Notes: generated by a model not told the origin, from the sequence alone. A stretch of DNA of 6,655 bases from Betaproteobacteria bacterium (GCA_007280315.1 QYQC01000097.1:1-6655); one strand, 5' to 3'; positions 1 to 6,338 are shown, counted from the stretch's first letter. Made by a program: numbers and translations.

Positions 1-1524
1 ACCGCGCGCGTGGAGCGCGACGGCGCACTCGTCGAAGTGCCGGTGGAGAGCCTGCAGATCAGCAACATCTTCGTCGTGCGTCCGGGCGAGAGCATTCCGG
101 TCGACGGCCTGGTAGCGAGCGGCGAATCCGGCCTCGACGAGAGCATGCTCACCGGCGAGAGCCTGCCGGTCGGCAAGCGCCCGGGCGACAAGGTGTACGC
201 CGGCACGCTCAATCAGCAGGGGCTGCTGCGCTGCCAGGCCGAGGGTGTGGGCGCGGCGACCATGCTCGCCGGCATTATCCGCCTGGTGCGCGAAGCCCAG
301 GGCACGAAGGCGCCGATCCAGCGGCTTGCCGACCAGGTATCCGGGATTTTCGTGCCGGTCGTAGTCGCGATCAGCGCGGCCACGTTCGCGCTGTGGTGGG
401 GCATAGGCGGGGAACTCGCGCCGGCATTGGTAAATGCGGTGGCGGTGCTGGTGATCGCCTGCCCGTGCGCGCTTGGCCTGGCCACGCCGACTGCAATCAT
501 GGTCGGCACCGGACGCGGCGCACAGGTGGGCGTGCTGGTGAAGAACGCGGTGGCGCTGGAGCGGGCGGAAAAAATACGCACCTTGATTGTCGACAAGACC
601 GGCACGCTGACAGAGGGTAAGCCGGTGGTAACCGACGTCGTGGCAGCGGAACGCTTCTCCGAGCGCGACCTGGTTGCTGCCGCGGCGGGCCTGGAATCAG
701 GTTCGGCGCATCCCCTGGCCCACGCGGTGCTCGAGTATGCGAAGCAGCAGGGCATCGCAGCGACGCCACTGCGCGAGTTTCAGTCCGTCACCGGCAAGGG
801 AGTGCAGGCGCTGCTCGAAGTGCCCGCGCTGGGCGGAGAACGGAAGCTGCTCCTCGGTGCGCCGGCGTTCCTGACGGAATCGGGTCTGGAGATCGATGTC
901 GCGGCGATACGGCCGCTGGTCGGGCAGGGCAAGACCGTGATCGCGATCGGCGGCGGCGGGCGCGTCCTCGGCTATCTCGCGATCGCCGACAAGCTGCGCG
1001 CGAGCTCCAGGGAAGCGGTCGGAAAGCTGCGCGCAATGGGAATAGACGTGGTGATGCTGACCGGCGACAACGCCGAGACCGCCAAGGCGATTGCCGAGGC
1101 CGCCGGCATCGCCAACTACAAGGCGCAGGTGTTGCCGGGAGACAAGGCCGCCGCGGTGGCTGAATTCAAGACTGCGGGACAAGTGGTCGGCATGGTCGGC
1201 GACGGCGTCAACGACGCGCCGGCGCTGGCGGCGGCCGACGTGAGTTTTGCCATCGGCGCGGGCTCGGATGTCGCCATCGAAGCAGCGGACATCGCCCTGA
1301 TGCGCAACGACCTGCTCTCGGTTGTCGACGCCATCAGCCTGTCGCGCGCCACCCTGAGCAAGATCCGGCAGAACCTGTTCTTTGCCTTCATTTACAACGT
1401 GCTCGGCATCCCCCTCGCAATGGCCGGAATGTTGAATCCGGTCATTGCGGGCGCGGCGATGGCCATGTCTTCGGTATCGGTGGTCAGCAACTCGCTCCTG
1501 CTCAAGCGCTGGCGGCGCGGCTGA
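1..1524 (+). CDS. copA: Cu(I)-exporting P1B-type ATPase CopA, N-terminus cut off by window edge
   Basis: This inner-membrane pump uses ATP to move Cu(I) from cytoplasm to periplasm. The frame is open from base 1, so the gene begins outside the window; about 507 residues are present. Family members are usually 700-850 residues, so N-terminal metal-binding domains and the first membrane helices are missing. Visible in order: actuator loop TGES (151-162), two hydrophobic segments around 340-500, the transmembrane metal site CPC (460-468), the phosphorylation motif DKTGTLT (592-612), the nucleotide-binding HP pair (709-714), TGDN (1060-1071) and GDGVNDAP (1198-1221). The last two helices carry Tyr-Asn (1393-1398) and MxxSS (1459-1473). 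With CPC, these are the helix residues known to mark the Cu(I)/Ag(I) subgroup P1B-1 rather than the Zn/Cd or Co types. It ends in a basic tail and TGA. The following chaperone and CsoR genes support copper; Ag(I) is also likely transported. Confidence 0.96.
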   Translation, partial: TARVERDGALVEVPVESLQISNIFVVRPGESIPVDGLVASGESGLDESMLTGESLPVGKRPGDKVYAGTLNQQGLLRCQAEGVGAATMLAGIIRLVREAQGTKAPIQRLADQVSGIFVPVVVAISAATFALWWGIGGELAPALVNAVAVLVIACPCALGLATPTAIMVGTGRGAQVGVLVKNAVALERAEKIRTLIVDKTGTLTEGKPVVTDVVAAERFSERDLVAAAAGLESGSAHPLAHAVLEYAKQQGIAATPLREFQSVTGKGVQALLEVPALGGERKLLLGAPAFLTESGLEIDVAAIRPLVGQGKTVIAIGGGGRVLGYLAIADKLRASSREAVGKLRAMGIDVVMLTGDNAETAKAIAEAAGIANYKAQVLPGDKAAAVAEFKTAGQVVGMVGDGVNDAPALAAADVSFAIGAGSDVAIEAADIALMRNDLLSVVDAISLSRATLSKIRQNLFFAFIYNVLGIPLAMAGMLNPVIAGAAMAMSSVSVVSNSLLLKRWRRG

Positions 1525-1559
1525 TTGTTTCTTTTTGTTGGTTGTTCAACCTTGACGAT

Positions 1560-1565
1560 AGGGGG
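1560..1565 (+). promoter_or_regulatory. Ribosome binding site of copZ
   Basis: AGGGGG lies 5 bases before the copZ ATG at 1571. It fixes this ATG as the start. It sits at the end of a 46-base, T-rich gap after copA. Confidence 0.7.
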
Positions 1566-1570
1566 TTTCG

Positions 1571-1780
1571 ATGCAAACGGTGACTTTGGGAATTTCAGGT
1601 ATGACCTGCGGCGGCTGCGTGAAGAGCGTAACCAATGTATTGAAAGCGCTGGACGGCGTGGCGAAAGCCGAGGTGTCGCTGGAAAAGCGCAATGCCGTGG
1701 TGGACTACGACGCCGGCAAGGTGGGCATCGACCAACTCAAGCGCAGCGTGGTGGAGGCGGGATTTGAAGTCGCGCCCTGA
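1571..1780 (+). CDS. copZ: Copper chaperone CopZ (heavy-metal-associated domain protein)
   Basis: This 69-residue cytoplasmic protein is a single HMA domain and most likely delivers Cu(I) to CopA and to the downstream repressor. The metal-binding loop GMTCGGC is at residues 10-16, with Cys13 and Cys16 as the two thiolate ligands. The rest follows the family's beta-alpha-beta-beta-alpha-beta pattern, with the typical GF pair near the C-terminus (residues 65-66). Length matches free-standing CopZ/Atx1-type chaperones. The ATG at 1571 has a good ribosome binding site. It follows copA by 46 bases and its 3' end overlaps the proposed csoR start, so the three genes form an operon-like unit. A role with another soft metal such as mercury (MerP-like) cannot be excluded from the domain alone, but there is no signal peptide and the neighbours are copper genes. 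Confidence 0.92.
   Translation: MQTVTLGISGMTCGGCVKSVTNVLKALDGVAKAEVSLEKRNAVVDYDAGKVGIDQLKRSVVEAGFEVAP
1753..1757 (+). promoter_or_regulatory. Ribosome binding site of csoR, inside copZ
   Basis: GGAGG lies inside the last codons of copZ, 6 bases before an in-frame TTG at 1764. No ATG in this frame gives a sensible CsoR N-terminus. The later GTG codons at 1806 and 1809 lack a comparable site. This decides the proposed start. Confidence 0.65.
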
Positions 1781-2072
1781 GGCGGCGAAGTGCGAGCATC
1801 ACGCGGTGGTGCAGCCGAACAAACCGGCCCTGCTCAAGCGGCTCAACCGGATCGAGGGGCAAACCCGGGGCGTGGCGAAGATGGTCGAGGAGGATCGCTA
1901 TTGCGTGGATGTGCTCACGCAGATTGCGGCGATCCAGTCCGCGCTCGACGCGCTCGCCCTGCAATTGCTTGAGAGCCACACCAAAGGCTGCGTGCGCTCG
2001 GCGATGCGTTCCGGCGACGGCGAGGCCGCGGTGGACGAACTCCTGGCCGTGGTAAGGCGCTTCGGCCGCTAG
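1764..2072 (+). CDS. csoR: CsoR-family copper-sensing transcriptional repressor
   Basis: This small all-helical DNA-binding repressor is expected to release its operator when it binds Cu(I). With the TTG start at 1764 it has 102 residues, normal for the family, and overlaps copZ by 17 bases. Residues 24-36 carry the typical helix-1 stretch LKRLNRIEGQTRG. The Cu(I) ligands match the M. tuberculosis CsoR pattern in spacing: Cys47, His72 and Cys76 (25 and 4 residues apart), equivalent to Cys36, His61 and Cys65. Tyr46 and Glu92 fall where the conserved second-shell Tyr35 and Glu81 lie. This Cys-His-Cys set points to copper rather than nickel/cobalt (RcnR) or formaldehyde (FrmR). The N-terminus has Cys10, His12 and His13, which could be extra ligands. 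Its position after copA-copZ suggests autoregulation of this operon. A start upstream at 1692 would add a Trp-rich extension read out of copZ and is unlikely. Confidence 0.9.
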   Translation: MKSRPEAAKCEHHAVVQPNKPALLKRLNRIEGQTRGVAKMVEEDRYCVDVLTQIAAIQSALDALALQLLESHTKGCVRSAMRSGDGEAAVDELLAVVRRFGR

Positions 2073-2159
2073 TCGGGCGAGGGTTCCACGCGCGAAGCTC
2101 CGCCGGGCCTGATTCGCGCCCGAATGCAGCGGCATGTACGGATGCGATGATCCTGGGAG
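2073..2159. other. Convergent intergenic region with alternative short inverted repeats
   Basis: This 87-base gap lies between the 3' ends of csoR (+) and the CusF-like gene (-). It holds several competing inverted repeats: TCGGGCG (2073-2079) with CGCCCGA (2117-2123), GCGCGAA (2090-2096) with TTCGCGC (2113-2119), and CGGGC (2104-2108) with GCCCG (2118-2122). None is followed by a T-run on either strand, so a classical intrinsic terminator is not supported. It may still help transcripts end from both sides. Confidence 0.3.
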
Positions 2160-2519
2160 CTATTTCACTACCTGGATTTCGGTGACGACCATGACACTGC
2201 CCGCCATTTCCGCCCTGAATTTCACTTTATCGCCTTTCTGAACTTTGTCGAATGCGGCCGGGTCCCTGACCTGGAACACCATGGTCATGCCCGGCATGTC
2301 CAGGTTCTTGATCGCGCCGTGCTTGATGGTGAGCTTCTTCACTTCCGGGTTGACCCTGAGTACTACGCCCTCGGTCATGTCGACTGCCGCCGCCGGCTGT
2401 TCCGTTTTCATATCGACCGATTTTCCGCTGCCCGTCGCCGCCTGCGCCAATGCGCCGGACGATACCGTGAATGCCAGGGCGAAGGCGGTCATGGGGATCA
2501 GTGTACTCATGCTTTTCAT
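2160..2519 (-). CDS. CusF-like periplasmic copper-binding protein
   Basis: This 119-residue exported protein probably binds Cu(I)/Ag(I) in the periplasm and passes it to an efflux or oxidation system. Residues 1-27 look like a Sec signal peptide ending in an ALAQA cleavage site. A low-complexity linker follows, then a CusF-type small beta-barrel from about residue 48 to the end. The ligand motif resembles E. coli CusF: His67, then Met78 and Met80 in the PGMTM loop. The position of the CusF tryptophan that caps copper (Trp44) is Met75 here. I chose the ATG at 2519 because AAGGA lies 7 bases upstream and the signal peptide starts there. Extensions starting at 2582 or 2591 are possible but would put about 20 polar residues before the signal. 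It is the last gene of the - strand operon, 68 bases after the cupredoxin. Ortholog status to cusF is not certain, since no cusA or cusB is seen. Confidence 0.88.
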   Translation of the reverse strand: MKSMSTLIPMTAFALAFTVSSGALAQAATGSGKSVDMKTEQPAAAVDMTEGVVLRVNPEVKKLTIKHGAIKNLDMPGMTMVFQVRDPAAFDKVQKGDKVKFRAEMAGSVMVVTEIQVVK

Positions 2520-2587
2520 GCTCGGTTCCTTTGAATGATGCGGATTGAATGATTGTGCGATGCTGCTGCGCGTGAACTGCATGTTCG

Positions 2588-3088
2588 TCACTTCCTGTTT
2601 TGTTTTTTCTTGTCAGAGACGACAACCTGGCCTTTCATGCCCTCGTCATAGTGACCAGGTTGCAGGCAGGCGAAATCGACTTTGCCCGACCTGGTAAATT
2701 GCCAGATGATTTCACCGGCTTTCGCCGGAGCCAGCGTGACCATGTTCTCCTCTTCGTGCTCCATGGCGGGGAATTTCAACATTGCCTTGTAGTGCTCCTC
2801 GAGTTCCTTTTTCGTTCCCAACACGAACTCGTGTTTGAGTTTGCCCGAGTTGGTCACCCTGAAGCGTATGGTTTCGCCCCGGCTGACCGTAATGCGCCCG
2901 GGCGTGAAGCGCATGTCGTCGGTCATGTTCACCGCGATCGTCCTGGTGACTTTGGCGGCAATGCCCGGTACGCCGATGGCGTTGTCACCGTCATCATGAC
3001 CGCCGGCGTGCGTGCCGCCTGCGAGGACGTTGCCGGAGAAGGCGCCGAGCGACAGCAGGGCGGTCAGCATCAGTAATTTACTTCGCAT
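2588..3088 (-). CDS. Periplasmic cupredoxin (CopI-like type 1 copper protein)
   Basis: A 166-residue exported blue-copper-fold protein, likely to bind copper in the periplasm for tolerance or electron transfer. Residues 1-23 form a signal peptide ending VLA, and the mature N-terminus is Gly/His-rich (His27, His31). The cupredoxin domain spans about residues 48-158. Type 1 ligands are clear: His86 in KHEF, then Cys141, His146 and Met151 in a C-x4-H-x4-M loop. Between His86 and the C-terminal loop lies a charged segment (about 93-116) with His99, Met103, Met109, His111 and Met116, which could hold extra metal. The ATG at 3088 has AAAGG 7 bases upstream. An alternative ATG at 3103 overlaps the oxidase stop codon as ATGA and would add five residues. 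It resembles the CopI cupredoxins described in copper-tolerance operons of betaproteobacteria; this match is from memory of the family, not from a search. Confidence 0.9.
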   Translation of the reverse strand: MRSKLLMLTALLSLGAFSGNVLAGGTHAGGHDDGDNAIGVPGIAAKVTRTIAVNMTDDMRFTPGRITVSRGETIRFRVTNSGKLKHEFVLGTKKELEEHYKAMLKFPAMEHEEENMVTLAPAKAGEIIWQFTRSGKVDFACLQPGHYDEGMKGQVVVSDKKKQNRK

Positions 3089-3099
3089 GTTTAAGCCTT

Positions 3100-4536
3100 T
3101 CATTTCGTGTTGCTCGCGGGCTTTCCGCCGGCGCTGCGGCCGCCGGGTTTGCGCACCCGCGCTTCCACGGTTTTCATTGGCATGCTTTTCGCAGGCATCG
3201 ATTGCCCGCCTTCGGACTGGAACCGGGCCGGTTCGGCCAGCGCCCCGGTCCACTCGAAGGCGATCGTGCCTTGGGGGTGCGGGTACCAGCCCGGGTCCTT
3301 GTAATCACCCGGCTTCTGCTCCTTGCGCACCTTGAGCACGCTGAACATGCCGCCCATTTCGACCGAGCCGAACGGTCCCTCGCCGGTCATCATGCGTTCG
3401 GTGTTGTCGGGCAGGGGCATTTCCATTTCGGTCATGTCGGCCATGCCGCGCTCGGCCATCACCATGTAGTCGGGAAGCAGATTGGTGATCTGTCTGGCCA
3501 GGCCGCGGTGATCCACGCCGATCATGGTGGGGACGTCGTGCCCCATCGCGTTCATGGTGTGATGACTCTTATGGCAGTGAAACGCCCAGTCGCCCTCTTC
3601 ATCGGCAAGAAAATCGATCTGCCGCATCTGGCCCACCGCCACATCGGTGGTCACTTCCGGCCAGCGGCTGGACTTGCTCGTCGGACCGCCGTCCGTCCCG
3701 GTCACCAGGAACTCGTGTCCGTGCAGGTGTATCGGGTGGTTGGTCATGGTCAGGTTGCCGATGCGGATGCGCACCCTGTCGTTCTTGCGCACCACCAGCG
3801 GATCGATGCCCGGAAAGACGCGGCTGTTCCACGACCACAGGTTGAAATCCATCATGGTCATGATCCTGGGCGTGTAACTGCCCGGGTCGATGTCGTAGGC
3901 GTTGAGCAGAAACACGAAATCGCGGTCGACCTCGTCGATTAAGGGGTGCTTCGCCTTCGGATGCGTGATCCATGAACCCATCATGCCCATGGCCATCTGC
4001 GTCATCTCGTCGGCGTGCGGGTGATACATGAAAGTGCCGGGCCGGCGAGCGACGAATTCGTAGACCATGGTCTTGCCCGGCTGGATCGCTTTCTGATTCA
4101 GCCCGGCGACACCATCCATGCCGTTGGGCAGGCGCTGGCCGTGCCAATGGATGCTGGTGTGCTCGGGCAGTTTGTTGGTGACGAACAAGCGCACGCGGTC
4201 GCCTTCCACCACCTCGATCGTGGGCCCGGGCGACTGGCCGTTGTAGCCCCATAAATGCGCCTTGAATCCGGGCGACATTTCACGCACCACCGGTTCGGCG
4301 ACCAGATGAAACTCTTTCACCCCCTGGTTCATGCGCCAGGGCAGCGTCCATCCGTTGAGTGTCACCACCGGGTTGTAGGGCCGGCCGGAACTCGGCGCCA
4401 GCGGCGGCATGGTGTCAGGCCTGGTTTGAATGACGGCTTCGGGCAGAGCGGCCATGGCGACTCTGCTGACCGCGGCGGCGCTTACGGCCGCGGTCATCGC
4501 CCCGGCCCCCTTGAAGAAATTGCGTCGTGACAACAT
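3100..4536 (-). CDS. Tat-exported multicopper oxidase (two-domain copper oxidase)
   Basis: This 478-residue periplasmic enzyme probably oxidises Cu(I) to Cu(II) with reduction of oxygen to water. The N-terminus has a twin-arginine signal (SRRNFFKG, residues 3-10) and a hydrophobic stretch to about residue 30, so it is likely exported folded. All four copper-binding motifs are intact: HWHG (130-133), HPH (172-174), HPIHLHGH (267-274) and HCHKSHH with axial Met331 (320-331). Type 1 ligands would be His267, Cys321, His326 and Met331. Only about 137 residues separate the first and third motifs, against roughly 300 or more in CueO or PcoA, so it has two cupredoxin domains with the type 1 site in the second. 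A tail of nearly 150 residues follows, with ten Met between 358 and 397. The ATG at 4536 has AAGGGAG 6 bases upstream. The gene starts 16 bases after the outer-membrane protein stop. Laccase-like activity on organic substrates cannot be excluded. Confidence 0.93.
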   Translation of the reverse strand: MLSRRNFFKGAGAMTAAVSAAAVSRVAMAALPEAVIQTRPDTMPPLAPSSGRPYNPVVTLNGWTLPWRMNQGVKEFHLVAEPVVREMSPGFKAHLWGYNGQSPGPTIEVVEGDRVRLFVTNKLPEHTSIHWHGQRLPNGMDGVAGLNQKAIQPGKTMVYEFVARRPGTFMYHPHADEMTQMAMGMMGSWITHPKAKHPLIDEVDRDFVFLLNAYDIDPGSYTPRIMTMMDFNLWSWNSRVFPGIDPLVVRKNDRVRIRIGNLTMTNHPIHLHGHEFLVTGTDGGPTSKSSRWPEVTTDVAVGQMRQIDFLADEEGDWAFHCHKSHHTMNAMGHDVPTMIGVDHRGLARQITNLLPDYMVMAERGMADMTEMEMPLPDNTERMMTGEGPFGSVEMGGMFSVLKVRKEQKPGDYKDPGWYPHPQGTIAFEWTGALAEPARFQSEGGQSMPAKSMPMKTVEARVRKPGGRSAGGKPASNTK

Positions 4537-4542
4537 TGAATT

Positions 4543-4549
4543 CTCCCTT
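4543..4549 (-). promoter_or_regulatory. Ribosome binding site of the multicopper oxidase gene
   Basis: On the - strand AAGGGAG stands 6 bases before the ATG at 4536 and fills most of the 16-base gap after the upstream stop. It supports translation of the Tat signal from that ATG. Confidence 0.7.
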
Positions 4550-4552
4550 CGA

Positions 4553-5980
4553 TCAATGACCGGCCGAAGCTTCGGCGCCGGCCATCGCGGTTCTGGGGAC
4601 GGCGCGCCGGCTGGGCTTGCCCATCAGCGTCATTTCGAGATCGGCTTGCGCGATCCAGAAATCGCGCAGCGCCTCGATATAGCTGTTGACGCTGGCAATC
4701 TGCGCGCGTGCGTCGGCGAGCAATTCGAACACGCCGATGATCATGCCGTTGTAGCGCAGCTGGTTCTCCTCGGAGATGCGCTTTCGCAGCGGCACTATTT
4801 CGTCGCGATAATGCATGGCGATGTCGAATCCGGAGCGGTAGCCGCGGTATGCCTCGCGCACTTCGGAACGCGCGTTGATGGCCGTTTCCGCCGCGCGATA
4901 CACCGCCTGCATGTACAGCGCTTCCGCCTTGGCTACCTTGGCCGTGCCCCAGTCGAACAGGGGCAACTCCAGACTGACCTCGTAGCCGCGCTTGTAGGGT
5001 TCACTCCTGAGCCCCTCCTGTACCCGCGCCGGGCCGAACTCGAGCACATTGATGAATCGCGTTGCCCTGGTCAATCCGAGATTTTTCGCCAGTGCCTCGG
5101 TTTCGAGCTTCGCCGCCTGCACGTCGAGGCGCTGATCCATCGCAATCTGCTCGACGTTGGGCAGATCGTCGGCGGACTTGGGCAAATCAGGCAGACGCTG
5201 CGGGAGTTTGAATTGGGCTCGCTCGCCCCACAATCCCAGAAGCCGGGTAAGTTTCTCGCGCGCAGCTATCTGCGCCTGATCGGCGCGCGCCAGATTCAGC
5301 GCGGCGTCAGCATAGAAGCCCTGTTCACGCGCCTGCTGCAGTTTGCTCCAATTTCCCACCTGCGCCATGCGCCGCCCAAGCTCCGCACCGGCTTCAGCAG
5401 CGCGCCTGACCTGCCCCATATAGGCGAGCGTCTGCTCCGCTGCAATGGCCGCATAGTAGGCTTTGCGCGTCTCGGCCGCCAGACTCAGCGTCTGCATGCT
5501 GATCACGCGCTGCACCTGCTCGAAGCGGCGTTGCTCGATCGCCACCGCCTGCGGCATGGTAATCAGCGAAAACACATTGAAGGTGAACGCCTGCTCGATC
5601 TTGAATTCGTCGCCATGGCGCGCGCGCAACATCGAGAAATGCGGATTGGGCAGCCGACCCGCCTGCACCAGATCGGCTTCGGAGATGCCCAGTTCATAGA
5701 ATGCGGCCTGCAGGCCCTGGTTATTCAGCAGGGCGATTTGCACGGCGTCATCCACCGACAGCGGCTTGGCTAGCAATTCCGTCACGCGCTGGTCTATGGC
5801 GTCGCGATCTGCGTCGGTCCTGGCCCACTTGAGGTCCTTGCCGATGCGCGCCTGCGTCGTTTGTTCGACGCTGTTGAATCCACCTTCCTGGCTGAAGGTT
5901 GCGCACCCCGCCAGTGCATATGCCACCGGTAGTAACGCCAGCATCCGCGTGCATGGCCGCTTGAAAATATGATTTTTCAT
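4553..5980 (-). CDS. TolC/CusC-like outer-membrane efflux lipoprotein
   Basis: A 475-residue outer-membrane factor that should form a trimeric channel spanning the outer membrane and periplasm. The N-terminus has a basic region, a hydrophobic core and a lipobox LAGC with Cys26 as the lipidation site, as in CusC and OprM rather than TolC itself. Two long helical repeats typical of the outer membrane efflux family follow: about residues 78-250, containing the GISEADLVQAGRLPNP stretch (98-113), and about 278-455, with a strand-like region near 331-341 (ending LELPLFDWG to 345). The C-terminus is short and Ala-rich. The ATG at 5980 is preceded by GAGGG with a 7-base spacer. It lies 10 bases after the small exported gene and 16 before the oxidase, so all three are probably co-transcribed. 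No RND pump or membrane-fusion gene is in the window, so its partner is unknown. Copper or silver efflux is inferred from context. Confidence 0.9.
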   Translation of the reverse strand: MKNHIFKRPCTRMLALLPVAYALAGCATFSQEGGFNSVEQTTQARIGKDLKWARTDADRDAIDQRVTELLAKPLSVDDAVQIALLNNQGLQAAFYELGISEADLVQAGRLPNPHFSMLRARHGDEFKIEQAFTFNVFSLITMPQAVAIEQRRFEQVQRVISMQTLSLAAETRKAYYAAIAAEQTLAYMGQVRRAAEAGAELGRRMAQVGNWSKLQQAREQGFYADAALNLARADQAQIAAREKLTRLLGLWGERAQFKLPQRLPDLPKSADDLPNVEQIAMDQRLDVQAAKLETEALAKNLGLTRATRFINVLEFGPARVQEGLRSEPYKRGYEVSLELPLFDWGTAKVAKAEALYMQAVYRAAETAINARSEVREAYRGYRSGFDIAMHYRDEIVPLRKRISEENQLRYNGMIIGVFELLADARAQIASVNSYIEALRDFWIAQADLEMTLMGKPSRRAVPRTAMAGAEASAGH

Positions 5981-5987
5981 TGTCGAT

Positions 5988-5992
5988 CCCTC
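5988..5992 (-). promoter_or_regulatory. Ribosome binding site of the outer-membrane protein gene, overlapping the upstream stop codon
   Basis: GAGGG on the - strand lies 7 bases before the ATG at 5980. Its first two bases are the last two of the TGA stop of the preceding gene (5993-5991). Termination of one gene therefore takes place on the initiation site of the next, which fits translational coupling. Confidence 0.6.
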
Positions 5993-6338
5993 AGTTCATC
6001 TTGTGGCCGCCCTGGCCACCGTGCATGGGTTTGGGGCTATCGACCGGAACGGGTTTTTCGGCGCCGCCCGGCGTCGGATCGGGTTCCGCCTGCTGCGCTT
6101 CTCTGGCGTAGGCCCGCCATCCGCCTATGCGACCGACGTTTTCGTTGGCCTCTTTCCATGATCCGAGCTTGTCGTCCGGAAAAACACGATAGTCGGCCAG
6201 GCTCGATCGGTAGATGAGCTGAGGCACCGCTGCTTTCGCATCCAGCGGATCGGATTTAGAGGGCGCAGATTGCGCCCAGGCCAGGGGTGCTGCAGTGGCG
6301 ATGGACAATGTCCACGCGATAAGCAAAGGTCGATACAT
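5991..6338 (-). CDS. Small exported protein of unknown function in copper operon
   Basis: A 115-residue protein I cannot assign to a characterised family. Residues 1-22 look like a Sec signal peptide ending AWA, so it should be periplasmic. The mature part has an ordered core at about residues 39-82, with the stretches LIYRSSLADYRVF and GRIGGWRAYAREA that look conserved in style. A Pro-rich linker follows. The C-terminus is HGGQGGHKMN, with two His and a Met that could bind metal, plus another Met-His pair just before it. The ATG at 6338 has AGGA 5 bases upstream; an in-frame start at 6356 would add six residues and is less well supported. Its stop overlaps the ribosome binding site of the outer-membrane gene, so the two are closely coupled. 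From memory, similar short proteins accompany copper efflux genes in betaproteobacteria. A copper-binding or assembly role for the neighbouring channel is a guess. Confidence 0.78.
   Translation of the reverse strand: MYRPLLIAWTLSIATAAPLAWAQSAPSKSDPLDAKAAVPQLIYRSSLADYRVFPDDKLGSWKEANENVGRIGGWRAYAREAQQAEPDPTPGGAEKPVPVDSPKPMHGGQGGHKMN

Noticed and set aside
697..1182. 161-codon open frame on the - strand within copA
   Set aside because: It lies wholly opposite the phosphorylation and nucleotide-binding domains of copA, whose motifs are continuous through this stretch.
1525..1555. Possible terminator after copA (GGTTG-TT-CAACC, 1540-1551)
   Set aside because: The two-base loop is too tight, the stem is short, and the T-rich run (1525-1538) lies before, not after, the repeat. 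copZ and csoR probably belong to the same transcript.
1525..1767. 80-codon open frame on the + strand covering the copA-copZ gap
   Set aside because: It overlaps copZ in another frame. copZ has the MTCGGC motif and a good ribosome binding site, and this frame has no features of a protein family.
2520..2591. Extended N-terminus of the CusF-like protein starting at 2591 or 2582
   Set aside because: It would put a polar extension before an otherwise normal signal peptide. The ATG at 2519 has AAGGA at good spacing.
3089..3253. 50-residue Arg-rich N-terminal extension of the cupredoxin
   Set aside because: It overlaps the coding 3' end of the oxidase in another frame, and a standard signal peptide begins at 3088 with its own ribosome binding site.
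3202..3942. 246-codon His-rich open frame on the + strand
   Set aside because: The His and Val richness comes from reading Met/Asp codons of the oxidase backwards. No motif, start signal or independent gene context supports it.
4430..5773. 447-codon open frame on the + strand
   Set aside because: It is antisense to the TolC-like gene and the start of the oxidase, both with clear family motifs, ribosome binding sites and signal sequences. The antisense protein has no recognisable domain; long antisense frames are common in GC-rich DNA.
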